23,478 nt of DNA, taken from positions 1 through 23,478 of the forward strand of contig JALWYR010000064.1 of NCBI GenBank assembly GCA_027003085.1, written 5' to 3'. The notes under the pieces are model-generated. The model saw only the letters and a program-made list of their open reading frames with translations. It had not been told where the DNA came from and ran no database searches. This DNA comes from Flavobacteriales bacterium. Its GTDB lineage: Bacteria > Bacteroidota > Bacteroidia > Flavobacteriales > Flavobacteriaceae. Below are positions 1 to 9,561 of the stretch, one piece after another (within the stretch, counting starts at the first letter, position 1; the number at the start of each line of letters is the position of its first letter). A program made the position numbers and the translations under genes.

Positions 1-1
1 G

Positions 2-3000
2 CTTTATTATTTGTTTACATCCTTTATTTACAAATTTGTAGAGACGGCAAGAACTTATTTTCAGAAATATATCGATGAGAATTTTAGTAATTTCATTAAT
101 GGCTATAACAATGAAATTTTTGGTGGTATTTTCTTGACATACAGCGATAAATTGCTAAAAAACACAAAAAAGGACATAACGAATATATTAAAAGCTCACC
201 ATAAATATTTAGAGAACCGTGAAAGAGAAATAATCCCGGGGGATATCAGTAATTTTATTGAACCGTTTTTCTCGACATTTAAAACATTTTTGAGAAGCTT
301 GCTAGAAAAAAAGGAAATAAGGTATTTGGATGACAAATACTTATCATTTAATAGATTTAAAACAATATTTAGAAGGAATTATCGAGCTAATGATATACCA
401 GCGGAACTTGCCTGGTTTGTAATAAGAAGTTATATAAGGGGCTATAATATTGAAGGTGAATTAACACCACAAGATTATCAAGACATCCCGGAAAAATCCA
501 AAATGATAGATCAGAGTGTTTTTAAAGAAATATATGAGAAAATTTGGAAGAAATGGGCTAAAAATTTATACAAAGAAAATGGATATTGGGATGAAATATC
601 ACTTATAAAACATATACAGAAAGAAAATGTAGAATTGCCACAATATGCATTTGTTTTTAATGACGAAGCTCAGGATTATACTAAGGTAGAAATAGAATTT
701 ATTTTATCTTTGTTGCCATATAATAAATTTGAATTGAATCCAAGTTTCGATGCATTTCCTGTGATATTTGCGGGCGATCCGTTACAAACTGTCAATCCAA
801 CCGGTTTCAGGTGGGAAAGAGTTAAAGATACTTATAATGAAAAAATCAAAGAAATTTTTAATAAGCCGATAAGCCTTGAAATAAAAAATCTCTCGTATAA
901 CTATCGTAATACGGTAAAGATTAACAATTTTTCCAATAGAATACAATATATTAGGCGGAAATTAGGTAACGAAGAAATTAAAGGCCCCCAAAAACCTTGG
1001 TTCGAAGATAATGAAGGAACCAGACCTTATAAAATCAATAACTTAGATCCGGATGTGTTAAGAAAAAATAAGCAGTGGGGATTTGTTTATATTACGTTCC
1101 CAAAAGATACATATGTTAATAAACAATTTTTTTATACGGTTTTTGATGCGAAAGGTTCAGAATATGAAAGTGTTATTCTTTTTAACTTGCTAAGTGATTT
1201 AGAAGAAAATCAAAGGTTGGTTATTAAAAAATTTTTGGAAAGCGAAGCATTAACAGAAACGGATAGATTAATGTTAGAGTACATTTTGAATAATCTTTAT
1301 GTGGCAATAACCAGGGCAAAGAAAAAACTATACATAACTGAAAACAACGAAACGGCTAACGAAGTTTGGGAAAAGATAAATGAATTAAAAATAACTGATT
1401 CAAAGTGGAGTAATGCTGTGGATGAATACGGAAAAGAAGATGATATAACAAAACTGGAAGGACAGAATGAATTAGATTTGGCACAACAATTTGAAAAAGA
1501 AGGAATGGATAAAAATGATTATAAAAATTTAGAAGATGCTTCCTCTTTGTATGGTAAATTAAATATTAAGGTAGCCAAACACAGAACAAAGGCATATGCA
1601 CTTAAATTTAGAGCAGAAGGAGCAGACGAATTGGGTGATATTAAACGGTATTACAAAGAAGCGGCTCAAATCTTTGAAAATAATGTCAAAAATTATATGG
1701 AGGCGGTTGAATGTTACTTTAATGCCGGTGAATTTGATAGAGCATACAACTTGTTGGTAAATAATGCCATTAAAATGGATATAGGAAAAAAAGAATTATT
1801 ACTTTTTTTCCATAATAAAAATGTCAAAGAAATTATAAATCATCGCGATGCAGTAAGCACAGAGATTTTACGTTCGGGCATTATTTTGGATGAGTTTATA
1901 AAAACGTTTGAAAGTATACTAACAAATGAGTATAGAGAACTATCTACGGACGCAGTAGATTCAATAATATACTTTTTGAATTTTTTAGAATCTTTAAAAG
2001 AATACCAGGGAATCAAAGAGCGTGCCCGTAATTTAAGATTTAAATTAGCAAAAAGGTTGTATGAATTATATAGAAAAGATGGAATTGAATATTTTTTAAA
2101 GAAAGCAGAAAGTTTGCTGGAAAAAGACTTTAAAAATACTGAACTATACTACGATGTAGTAATAAAGAGTAATAAAAACTTTCCGCCATTACAGATTCCT
2201 GGCTATTATGGAAAAAAAGAATACCAAAAAATTCTTGACATTTTCAATGAATACCAAAACAACCTGATAAAAGATAATATTTTAAAGTTGGTTTTATCCG
2301 CTGCTTTAAAAATAATGAAAAGAAAGAATAAGAATGATGTTAGCATCATTTCTAAAATTTATACTAAGTTCAATGACCACAGCATTAAAAGAGATGTAAT
2401 CAGGGAGATAATTACGGAATTATTGTCCGATGGGCCATATTGTAGGAACAATTATGATGTTTCGTTAGAATATTTTTTGTTAAATGAAATATTTAAAGAA
2501 AAATTAGCTGATTATAATAATGATATTTACAAGAGAATATGCTTTTTTGATGCAATCAATAGGGCATTGAATAAAACAAATTCCTCCTGGTCTATCCCTT
2601 CTATCATTAAAGAATACTCGAATGGATATTATGCAATAAAACAAGAATATGATAATATTAAAAATGAACTACAAAATAATCATTTTCGAAATTACCTTTC
2701 TGTATTAGCAGTCGAAGCCGTGAAAAATATTTGTGACGAAGGAGGCGTAAACTATTTAATATACCAATCGGATATTAATAATTTCAGGAAAAAAATTATT
2801 CAAATATTTTCTCAACAGGATAAATTGAAAGATACTTGTAAGCATTTTGATAAGAAAAAACTTAAAAACTATTTTCCTGATTTCAAATCAAATAGTAAAG
2901 CAGGTGAATTATTAGGAGAGTTATTTGAAGATGACTATGTTCTTGCGAATTCTTTTGTTGAGAATCTTTTGGAAGATGTATATGATAAGTATGTAGAAAG

Positions 3001-3475
3001 ATTAAAAGTCATGGAAGTTTTAATAGGACGCTTTAATGATGTGGATGGAGTGGATAAATTCAAAAGAAAGTGGTTGGAATATAAAGAAAATCATATTTCA
3101 ATTACAACTGATGCTGAAACAAGGAATAAATACAGGAAAGAATTAGAAGAAAAGAAAAAAGAATGGTTTGGTTGTAAAAAAAATATATACCTTGTAACAA
3201 AAATCGGTAATTTTAAATGGAATAATTTTCATTTTAAGTATAAAATCATTGACGGTATCATTGAATTATTGATTAATAATGAAGAACCATACAGAGTATT
3301 GGTTGATATTCAAGATGAAGACGTCGGAGGTTTGAAAGTTAAAAATAACCACGGGGAGTTCATCTTAAAAAAATTCGATATAAAAATCCAGTTTGAAAAT
3401 CACTCTTTTATATTGCGTAATAATGGAGAATGTGCTAAAATAATTTTAAGCGAAACCCAAATTAGTAACTATTAA
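2..3475 (+). CDS. UvrD/TRANK1-like SF1 helicase, 5'-truncated by window edge
   Basis: Superfamily 1 DNA helicase whose reading frame is open to the left edge, so the true start and the Walker A motif lie outside; the TTG at 11 is not a convincing start. Numbering codons from 11, visible motifs are Ia-like FLTYSDKLLKNTK (about 41-53), Walker B DEAQD (218-222), motif III GDPLQTVNPTGFRW (255-268), motif IV-like SYNYRNT (near 297-303), motif V FDAKGSEYES (about 378-387) and motif VI LYVAITRAK (429-437). The arrangement recalls bacterial relatives of TRANK1. After about residue 470 comes a long helical, TPR-like region (YKEAAQIF, YMEAVECY, FDRAYNLL) and then a beta-rich C-terminus. The gene is very AT-rich compared with the transketolase gene it converges with; both stop within the same TTAA. 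Helicase identity is firm. A role in defence or repair is inference only. Confidence 0.88.
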   Translation, partial: LYYLFTSFIYKFVETARTYFQKYIDENFSNFINGYNNEIFGGIFLTYSDKLLKNTKKDITNILKAHHKYLENREREIIPGDISNFIEPFFSTFKTFLRSLLEKKEIRYLDDKYLSFNRFKTIFRRNYRANDIPAELAWFVIRSYIRGYNIEGELTPQDYQDIPEKSKMIDQSVFKEIYEKIWKKWAKNLYKENGYWDEISLIKHIQKENVELPQYAFVFNDEAQDYTKVEIEFILSLLPYNKFELNPSFDAFPVIFAGDPLQTVNPTGFRWERVKDTYNEKIKEIFNKPISLEIKNLSYNYRNTVKINNFSNRIQYIRRKLGNEEIKGPQKPWFEDNEGTRPYKINNLDPDVLRKNKQWGFVYITFPKDTYVNKQFFYTVFDAKGSEYESVILFNLLSDLEENQRLVIKKFLESEALTETDRLMLEYILNNLYVAITRAKKKLYITENNETANEVWEKINELKITDSKWSNAVDEYGKEDDITKLEGQNELDLAQQFEKEGMDKNDYKNLEDASSLYGKLNIKVAKHRTKAYALKFRAEGADELGDIKRYYKEAAQIFENNVKNYMEAVECYFNAGEFDRAYNLLVNNAIKMDIGKKELLLFFHNKNVKEIINHRDAVSTEILRSGIILDEFIKTFESILTNEYRELSTDAVDSIIYFLNFLESLKEYQGIKERARNLRFKLAKRLYELYRKDGIEYFLKKAESLLEKDFKNTELYYDVVIKSNKNFPPLQIPGYYGKKEYQKILDIFNEYQNNLIKDNILKLVLSAALKIMKRKNKNDVSIISKIYTKFNDHSIKRDVIREIITELLSDGPYCRNNYDVSLEYFLLNEIFKEKLADYNNDIYKRICFFDAINRALNKTNSSWSIPSIIKEYSNGYYAIKQEYDNIKNELQNNHFRNYLSVLAVEAVKNICDEGGVNYLIYQSDINNFRKKIIQIFSQQDKLKDTCKHFDKKKLKNYFPDFKSNSKAGELLGELFEDDYVLANSFVENLLEDVYDKYVERLKVMEVLIGRFNDVDGVDKFKRKWLEYKENHISITTDAETRNKYRKELEEKKKEWFGCKKNIYLVTKIGNFKWNNFHFKYKIIDGIIELLINNEEPYRVLVDIQDEDVGGLKVKNNHGEFILKKFDIKIQFENHSFILRNNGECAKIILSETQISNY

Positions 3476-4431
3476 CTACACTTCCTCCCCACGGCCTTCT
3501 TCGCCGCCGCTACAATATGCGCTGCATCCAGGCCGTAAAGTTTCATCAGTTCAAAGTCTTTGCCCGACTGACCGAATTGGTCTTGGACGGCCACAAATTC
3601 CTGCGGAACGGGATGGTGCAGGGCTAGCAAGCGGGCCACGCTTTCGCCCAGCCCGCCCAATATGCTGTGTTCCTCGGCCGTAACCACGGCGCCGGTTTTG
3701 CGGGCGGATGCCAAAATCAGTTCATCATCCAAGGGCTTTATTGTATGGATATTGATCAGCTCGGCACTGATACCTTCGCCGGCCAAACGTTCCACGGCTT
3801 GCACGGCTTCCCACACCAAATGTCCGGTGGCGATGATGCTCACGTCGGTGCCTTCCTGCATCAACCAGCCCTTGCCTATTTCGAACGGCATATCTTTGGG
3901 CGTAAAATTAGGCACTTTGGGCCGACCGAAACGCAAATAAACGGGCCCCTGGTGTCGTGCCACGGCCAGGGTGGCGTTGTAGGTTTGGTTGTAATCACAA
4001 GTGTTGATCACGGTCATCCCCGGCAGCATTTTCATCATACCGATGTCTTCCAAGGCCTGGTGCGTGGCCCCGTCTTCACCAACGGTGAGTCCGGCATGCG
4101 ATGCGGCAATTTTTACGTTGGTCTCGGAATAGGCCACGGCTTGGCGAATTTGGTCATAGACGCGGCCGGTGGCAAATTCGGCAAAGGTCGAAGCAAAAGG
4201 GATTTTACCTTCCAGCGTAAAACCTGCGGCCATTCCCATCATATTGGCTTCCTGGATGCCCGTATCGAAGAAACGTTCGGGAAATTCCCGTGCAAAGGCC
4301 GTCATTTTGACCGAGCCGGCCACATCGGCCGTAAGGGCCACAATGCGTTCGTCTTCACGTCCCAATGCCAGCAGCGCATCGCCGAACCCCGAGCGCGTAT
4401 CTTTTTTTTCGGTATAACTGAATAGTGCCAT
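3472..4431 (-). CDS. Transketolase C-terminal subunit
   Basis: Half-size transketolase (319 aa) containing the pyrimidine-binding and C-terminal domains. Together with an N-terminal ThDP-diphosphate-binding subunit it would move two-carbon ketol units between sugar phosphates in the non-oxidative pentose phosphate pathway. Visible motifs: TGIQEANMMGMAAG with the probable catalytic Glu61, SHAGLTVGEDGATHQALED (111-129), and YLRFGRPKVP. The ATG at 4431 is preferred: an upstream in-frame ATG at 4518 would add 29 residues that overlap the promoter-like sequence at 4451-4480 and resemble no transketolase. The N-terminal subunit is usually adjacent in Bacteroidota, but here the upstream neighbour is sbcC and no N-subunit occurs in the window. 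The stop shares TTAA with the convergent helicase. A related two-subunit 1-deoxyxylulose-5-phosphate synthase-like enzyme is less likely. Confidence 0.9.
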   Translation of the reverse strand: MALFSYTEKKDTRSGFGDALLALGREDERIVALTADVAGSVKMTAFAREFPERFFDTGIQEANMMGMAAGFTLEGKIPFASTFAEFATGRVYDQIRQAVAYSETNVKIAASHAGLTVGEDGATHQALEDIGMMKMLPGMTVINTCDYNQTYNATLAVARHQGPVYLRFGRPKVPNFTPKDMPFEIGKGWLMQEGTDVSIIATGHLVWEAVQAVERLAGEGISAELINIHTIKPLDDELILASARKTGAVVTAEEHSILGGLGESVARLLALHHPVPQEFVAVQDQFGQSGKDFELMKLYGLDAAHIVAAAKKAVGRKCS

Positions 4432-4450
4432 CCTTGCCGTGATTTTTATG

Positions 4451-4480
4451 CAAATATACGTTTTAATACGTTCGTTCGAA
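4451..4480 (-). promoter_or_regulatory. Bacteroidota-type promoter of the transketolase half
   Basis: On the minus strand TATATTTG (4451-4458) matches the Bacteroidota -7 consensus TAnnTTTG. It is preceded after 18 bases by TTCG (4477-4480), a one-mismatch -33 TTTG. The predicted start of transcription lies roughly 12-15 bases before the ATG at 4431. This supports the shorter start for the gene. Confidence 0.55.
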
Positions 4481-4550
4481 TTTTGAAAAGTGAAAACATG
4501 TATGGTCAAAGGTGTCAAAATCTTTTTTCGCGGACAAAAAGGTTACGGGT

Positions 4551-7500
4551 TTAAATAATTTCCACTTTGCTGACACCATTGTTTTTTTTGATCAGACGGA
4601 TTTGACGATGAATGCGTTCTTTCAGTGCTTCTACGTGTGAAATGATTCCAATCATTTTCCCTTGCGATTGAAGGCTTTCAAGGCTGGAAATAACCATTTC
4701 CAGTGCCTGATTGTCCAAGGTGCCAAATCCTTCGTCGATAAACAACGAGTCGATGCGCACATTTTTGCTGGCCAAATCGGATAAACCCAAGGCCAAAGCC
4801 AAGCTAATAATAAATTTTTCCCCTCCGCTTGCAGTTTCTACCGGGCGTAAGCGACCCGTTTGATAATGATCCACCAAATAAAAGTTCAATTCTTGCCCTT
4901 TGGTGTAGGTTTCGGGCATTTTTAACGAGTACCGTTCGTTTAAACGCAGTAGATGTCTATTGGCCAAAACCAGTAGTTGTTTGAGTGTCAGCCTTTGGAC
5001 GTATATGTTGAAGGCTTCCTGTGAGCCACCTATAATTTTATAGAGTTCTTGCCATAGTTCGTACACTTTTTTTTGTTGTTCGATTTTTTGGACGATGTCG
5101 TCGTTTCGTTTTCGAATGACTTCGTCCATGCGAAATTTTTCACGTATTTCACCTTGTTCGCTCGATAATTGTTTTTTTTGTTTTTCAAGTGAAAGTAATT
5201 GTTCGGTAAGTTCATCCTGGCTCATTTCAAAGGTTTTTTGATTCATATGTTGTTTGAGCAAATTCTGGACGTTGGTTTTGAGTGTCTGAATCTGAATGCT
5301 CTTATTTTCGATTTGTTTTTTGATGTTTTGGTACTCTTGTTTGACCTTGTCAGGAAGCAATGCTTGACCTAATGCCTCGATGGTGCCGAATGGAGTTTTT
5401 TGGATTTCCTGGTGTAAAGATTCCCGGAGTTGATGAATCTGTTCATCCAGGCGTTGAATATCGTTTTCCAAGTTTTTTAATATAATTTCATTTTGTTGCT
5501 TCTTACGTAGGAGATTTTCAAGTTGGGATTGTATTTCGTGTTTATTTTTTTCAAGCTGATCTAGTTTATAGGTAAGTTCGTTTCTTTTTTGTTTAATAGA
5601 AATATCCCATGCCAAAATTTGAGCACGTTGATTTTTTGTGTTTTGGATTTTGAGTTCAATTTCTTGAATTTGTTCATTTAGTTTTTGGATTAGGTTTTGC
5701 TTTTGGTTCAATTGTTTTTCGGCATTGATTTTTTCCAGATTAATTTTTTCAATTTTATTTTGCTTCTCGGCCAATTTTTCTTTGTTTTCAAAATAGGTCG
5801 AAACATTTTTTTTAATCGTTTCAATAAAATTGTCATATTGACCAGGTTCGGGCAGGGGATAGCCAAACTTTTGCAAACCGGGACGTAGATTGTTTTCGAT
5901 TGTTTGTAGTTTTTGGTGTAAATGGTCGATGTTTTGTTTTGTTTCGTTAAGTTCAGAAACATAAAGCTGTTGCTTTTGGCGTAGCGTTTCAAGTTTTTTT
6001 TCCAATTGGTGTAATAGTTCTTTTTGCGTTTCCAACGATTTTTGCAGACGCTTTTTTTCTTCTTCCTTTTTTCGTATTTGGTCTACAACATTGTCAAATT
6101 CTTTTAGTTGTTTTAAAGCTTGGTGGTATTGATCCTCGATAAATTTTGGTTCGGTAAGGTTGATATTAGGTTGCAGATTATGGGCTTGGGATAGTGTTTT
6201 TTGTTGAAGTGTTTTCAGTTCCGATAGTTCATTCTGAACATTTTTGAGTTCGATATTCCAGCCATGTATTTGTTTTTCTATTTCGTTTTTTTGATTGATG
6301 AGTTGATCCAAGACTTTTTGTCGTTGTTGAAGTTTGGTTTCGGCCTCCGAAATTTCGGGCTTTGGCAGGTGTTGGGCAAAAGGGTGATGGGTTGAACCGC
6401 ATAGTGGACAAGCTTGACCGGGCACCAAGCGTTTTCGTTCTTCTTCGTAGTTTTTTATGCTTTTTTGAAGTTCCAAAATTTTACGGGCATCGTCAACAGC
6501 ACGTTTTTGGTTTTCGATTTTTATGTTTAGTTCCTCCAATTGGTTTTGTGAGTGGGAAATTTGTTGCGCTAATTGGTTCTTTTTTTGTTCTAGGTTATGT
6601 ATTTTGGTGTGATTGTCTTTATAATTTTGAGCAAGTTCTGTTAGTTTTTTCCATTTTTCAACCGAATTTTGGAGGCTGTCTTTTTGTTTGATTATTTTGG
6701 TTAAATCCTGCGATTTAAGTTCTTCTTCTAATCCAGATAAAGAAGTTTTGATATGTTTTAGTTGGTTTTTTTTTGCTATGACTTGCTGTTCTAAATTTTG
6801 AAGTTCGTTTACGGTTTTTATTAGATTATGATGTTTTTGGTCATAGTGTTTTTTTTCTTGTTCCAGATGGTTCCGGGTGGTTTTTAGCTCGGTGATATTT
6901 TGGGTCCATTGTGTCAATAATTCATTGACTTGTTCCATTTGGGCGTGTTTTTTTACAAAAGTTTGGAGCCTATTTGATTCTTGTTCCAATTGTTTTAATT
7001 GATTTATCAAATGGTTTTTTGTTTGGTTTAATTGTTGGATTTCATTTTGGATTTCATTTTTTTGTTTGTTGATTTTATGTTGTTCGGTTTCATGGGTTTT
7101 AAGTTCGGTTTCCAGCCGTGTTAGTTGATCAAAAAGGGGTAACCATTGTTCGAATATTTTTTTGGATTCGTCGAATTGTTTGTCTATTTGAATTTTCTTT
7201 TGTTTAAGTTCGTTGATATGTGGGCTAAGTTCGTTTAGTTCTTTTTGGACTTGTTTTTTGTGTTTGGTTTTGTTTAGTTTCTCCGATTCAAGTCTTTTCA
7301 GTTGTTCCAATGACGATTTGAAAGGTTCGGCAAGGATATGGCGTTCCAAAGCAGCCAATTTTTGCTGGTTGGATTTTTTTAACAATTCAAATTCTTTTTC
7401 TTCCTTTTGGATAAGTGTTTGTCGGTTACGTAGATCGTTATATTTGTGGTACCAATTTTCGATTTTACGCAAGTGGTTCAATTGTTTATCCAGGTCATTA

Positions 7501-8204
7501 ATTTGGTTTTCGATTTGTTTTGCTTTGATTTGAAGTTCCCGTTTTTCGTCTTCGGATAACAGGTCGTTCCGGTTTAGAGAATCTTGTAATTTGTGTAGTT
7601 TTTGTTCTTCTTGGTTTCGGCGAGCCAAAATAAGTTCGCCTATTCGTTTATAGATTTCTTCGCCAGTTATTTGTTCCAGTAGTTTTCCTTTTTCCGAAGC
7701 TTTGGCTGTAAGGAAAGCGGCAAATTCTCCCTGGGCCAACATTACCGAACGAAGAAATTGTTCGTAGTTTAGTTGGGTAATTTTTTCCACCTTTTTGAGC
7801 AGTTCCGTTTTTTTAGAGGCCAGTATTATACCAGTGCTCAAATTTTTCAAGCTTACTTCTTCTTTGGGTTCTTTGAGTTTTTTTCCGGTTTTGGTGGTTA
7901 AACGTATACCCCAATATGCTTCGTAAACGTTACCGTTGCTTTCGAAAGTAATCCGGCAAAAGGCTTCATTTGCCCCATGACTTACCACATCGGACAAACT
8001 TCCTTTGGTTTTTTTAAAACGGGGCACATTATGATACAGGGCAATGGTGATGGCGTCCAATAGGGTAGTTTTACCCGAACCTGTGGGTCCTGTAATGGCA
8101 AAAAGTCCCACATCTTTGAAAATTTCGCTTTCGAAATCAATAACCACAGGCCGGTCAGATTTTAATGAATTAATATTTTGCAATTCAATTTTCAAAATTC
8201 TCAT
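4551..8204 (-). CDS. sbcC: SbcC, ATPase subunit of the SbcCD nuclease
   Basis: Rad50-type SMC-like ATPase (1217 aa) that partners SbcD to open and cleave DNA hairpins and protein-blocked ends. Walker A GPTGSGKT is at 39-46. The zinc hook CPLC (Cys599, Cys602) sits almost exactly mid-protein between two long Gln/Lys/Glu-rich coiled coils. The ABC signature ASGGEK is at 1125-1130 and Walker B SLFIDEGFGTLD has Asp1157/Glu1158. Length and order match the family. The ATG at 8204 follows the sbcD stop by 7 bases, so the two are co-transcribed with sbcD first, the usual order. Every catalytic motif is present and no frameshift is seen. The coiled-coil parts are AT-rich, which is expected from Lys/Gln/Asn content. 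Confidence 0.97.
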   Translation of the reverse strand: MRILKIELQNINSLKSDRPVVIDFESEIFKDVGLFAITGPTGSGKTTLLDAITIALYHNVPRFKKTKGSLSDVVSHGANEAFCRITFESNGNVYEAYWGIRLTTKTGKKLKEPKEEVSLKNLSTGIILASKKTELLKKVEKITQLNYEQFLRSVMLAQGEFAAFLTAKASEKGKLLEQITGEEIYKRIGELILARRNQEEQKLHKLQDSLNRNDLLSEDEKRELQIKAKQIENQINDLDKQLNHLRKIENWYHKYNDLRNRQTLIQKEEKEFELLKKSNQQKLAALERHILAEPFKSSLEQLKRLESEKLNKTKHKKQVQKELNELSPHINELKQKKIQIDKQFDESKKIFEQWLPLFDQLTRLETELKTHETEQHKINKQKNEIQNEIQQLNQTKNHLINQLKQLEQESNRLQTFVKKHAQMEQVNELLTQWTQNITELKTTRNHLEQEKKHYDQKHHNLIKTVNELQNLEQQVIAKKNQLKHIKTSLSGLEEELKSQDLTKIIKQKDSLQNSVEKWKKLTELAQNYKDNHTKIHNLEQKKNQLAQQISHSQNQLEELNIKIENQKRAVDDARKILELQKSIKNYEEERKRLVPGQACPLCGSTHHPFAQHLPKPEISEAETKLQQRQKVLDQLINQKNEIEKQIHGWNIELKNVQNELSELKTLQQKTLSQAHNLQPNINLTEPKFIEDQYHQALKQLKEFDNVVDQIRKKEEEKKRLQKSLETQKELLHQLEKKLETLRQKQQLYVSELNETKQNIDHLHQKLQTIENNLRPGLQKFGYPLPEPGQYDNFIETIKKNVSTYFENKEKLAEKQNKIEKINLEKINAEKQLNQKQNLIQKLNEQIQEIELKIQNTKNQRAQILAWDISIKQKRNELTYKLDQLEKNKHEIQSQLENLLRKKQQNEIILKNLENDIQRLDEQIHQLRESLHQEIQKTPFGTIEALGQALLPDKVKQEYQNIKKQIENKSIQIQTLKTNVQNLLKQHMNQKTFEMSQDELTEQLLSLEKQKKQLSSEQGEIREKFRMDEVIRKRNDDIVQKIEQQKKVYELWQELYKIIGGSQEAFNIYVQRLTLKQLLVLANRHLLRLNERYSLKMPETYTKGQELNFYLVDHYQTGRLRPVETASGGEKFIISLALALGLSDLASKNVRIDSLFIDEGFGTLDNQALEMVISSLESLQSQGKMIGIISHVEALKERIHRQIRLIKKNNGVSKVEII

Positions 8205-8211
8205 GGCGGCA

Positions 8212-9420
8212 TTATTGTTTTTTTACCTGATGCAGAATCTCCATATAGGCATCCAAAAGTTGAGGCCGCTTGTCCAAATCAATGTGTTGTTCCTGGCATT
8301 TGAGCCGGAAAACTTCCACGGGGTCCAATTCTTTAACATCGGGCGATTGTTGGAATTGATCTTCGAGCCCGATAAGCTTTCGGTCGAAATTTTTCAGACT
8401 GATTTTAAGAATTTCGAACCCACGTTTTGCGGCTTCGTCCTTCAAATCGTCGGTTACTACTGCTTCGGTTTCGTCTAAAATAATTTCTACCCATGGGGTA
8501 AGTCCATATTCATTGGAAGTAACCAAATCAAATTGAGCCAAAACTTCTTTTTTGGTGCCGGTCAAAGAATAAATTTCCCTAAAACGGGGTATTTCGATTT
8601 GATCTATTGATTGAATGATATTGTTGCTTATGGTTATTTCAATTACCTGCTTGGGATAATGAATTTCACCAAAACTAAGGATATAAGGTGAGCCAGAATA
8701 ACGGATTCGTTCGTTTCCTCCCACCAGCTGCGCCCTGTGCAAATGCCCTAATGCGATATAATCAAATATTTTGGGGAAGTCGTTGGCTCCGATATGCCCT
8801 AAATTTCCCACATAGATATTTTGTTCACTTCCCGACAGGCTCCCACCCACGGCAAACAAATGCCCCATTGCAATTATAGGTGCATTGTGGCGGTTTGTAG
8901 CCAAACAGTAATTGGCCACTTCGTGGTAATGCTTGATCAACGCCCGTTTATAACGTTCGGTCAGGTCGTCGTAGCTTTCGCCAGCCACAGCTCGCCGGAT
9001 ATCTTGATCGCGTAAATAAGGCACGGCGGCCACCATAAGTTTTTCGCCCTTTATATCCAATAAAAAAACCTCATCTTCCGGATTACCGGTGGATTTGCCC
9101 ACTACTTTGATCGATAGGGCATCCAGCAGGTTTTGAGTGGCATTAAGGGTGCCTGGACTATCATGATTGCCGCCGGTTATGATTGCCGAACTACATGTAG
9201 TTGTTTTAAATAGATCTACCAAAAAATCGTAATACATTTTTTGGGTTTGTGTCGATGGAAAACCCGAATCAAAGATATCTCCGGCAACCAGCAATAAATC
9301 GATTTGATGGTCGATTATAAGTTGTTTTAGCCATTTAAGAAAATGTTGCTGTTCTTTTTCCTGGGAGTTTTCGTGCAAGCGGTGCCCTAAGTGCCAATCG
9401 GCGGTGTGGAGAATTTTCAT
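8212..9420 (-). CDS. sbcD: SbcD, nuclease subunit of the SbcCD complex
   Basis: Mre11-type calcineurin-like phosphoesterase (402 aa), the nuclease half of SbcCD. Metal-binding motifs in order are ADWH (Asp8, His10), VAGDIFD (Asp48), GGNHD (Asn85, His86), MGH (His187) and LGHLH (His226, His228), a complete set. The C-terminal part, after about residue 280, is the capping and SbcC-binding region. The ATG at 9420 is the first residue of the conserved MKILHTADWH block, so the start is secure. It heads an operon with sbcC, 7 bases downstream, and has a promoter-like sequence 50 bases upstream. Confidence 0.97.
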   Translation of the reverse strand: MKILHTADWHLGHRLHENSQEKEQQHFLKWLKQLIIDHQIDLLLVAGDIFDSGFPSTQTQKMYYDFLVDLFKTTTCSSAIITGGNHDSPGTLNATQNLLDALSIKVVGKSTGNPEDEVFLLDIKGEKLMVAAVPYLRDQDIRRAVAGESYDDLTERYKRALIKHYHEVANYCLATNRHNAPIIAMGHLFAVGGSLSGSEQNIYVGNLGHIGANDFPKIFDYIALGHLHRAQLVGGNERIRYSGSPYILSFGEIHYPKQVIEITISNNIIQSIDQIEIPRFREIYSLTGTKKEVLAQFDLVTSNEYGLTPWVEIILDETEAVVTDDLKDEAAKRGFEILKISLKNFDRKLIGLEDQFQQSPDVKELDPVEVFRLKCQEQHIDLDKRPQLLDAYMEILHQVKKQ

Positions 9421-9469
9421 GTAAAAGTTTTTTAAGCCCCTCGATTAGAGAAAATTTTGCCCTTTTTTA

Positions 9470-9500
9470 CAAAGATATCGAGTTTTGGGCAATTTTTCAA
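9470..9500 (-). promoter_or_regulatory. Predicted sbcDC promoter
   Basis: On the minus strand TATCTTTG (9470-9477) fits TAnnTTTG, with TTG (9498-9500) 20 bases further upstream as a -33 candidate. A leader of about 45 bases would precede the sbcD ATG. It faces away from the IS promoter at 9541-9548. Confidence 0.5.
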
Positions 9501-9540
9501 CTATAATTTTGGGCTAATTCTCATTTTGATGCGCTGGGGT

Positions 9541-9548
9541 TATATTTG
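9541..9548 (+). promoter_or_regulatory. -7 element upstream of the IS remnant
   Basis: TATATTTG matches TAnnTTTG and ends 13 bases before the ATG at 9562. No good -33 TTTG is seen at the normal spacing. It could keep the remnant transcribed. Confidence 0.4.
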
Positions 9549-9561
9549 TAGAAAAAAAGAG

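Noticed and set aside
3667..4425. Plus-strand open frame of 252 codons opposite the transketolase gene
   Set aside because: Antisense shadow: the minus strand has clear transketolase motifs and the plus product has none.
4515..4545. Possible terminator hairpin after sbcC (CTTTTT and AAAAAG arms)
   Set aside because: The stem is only A-T pairs with an 8-base loop and no T run in a proper position.
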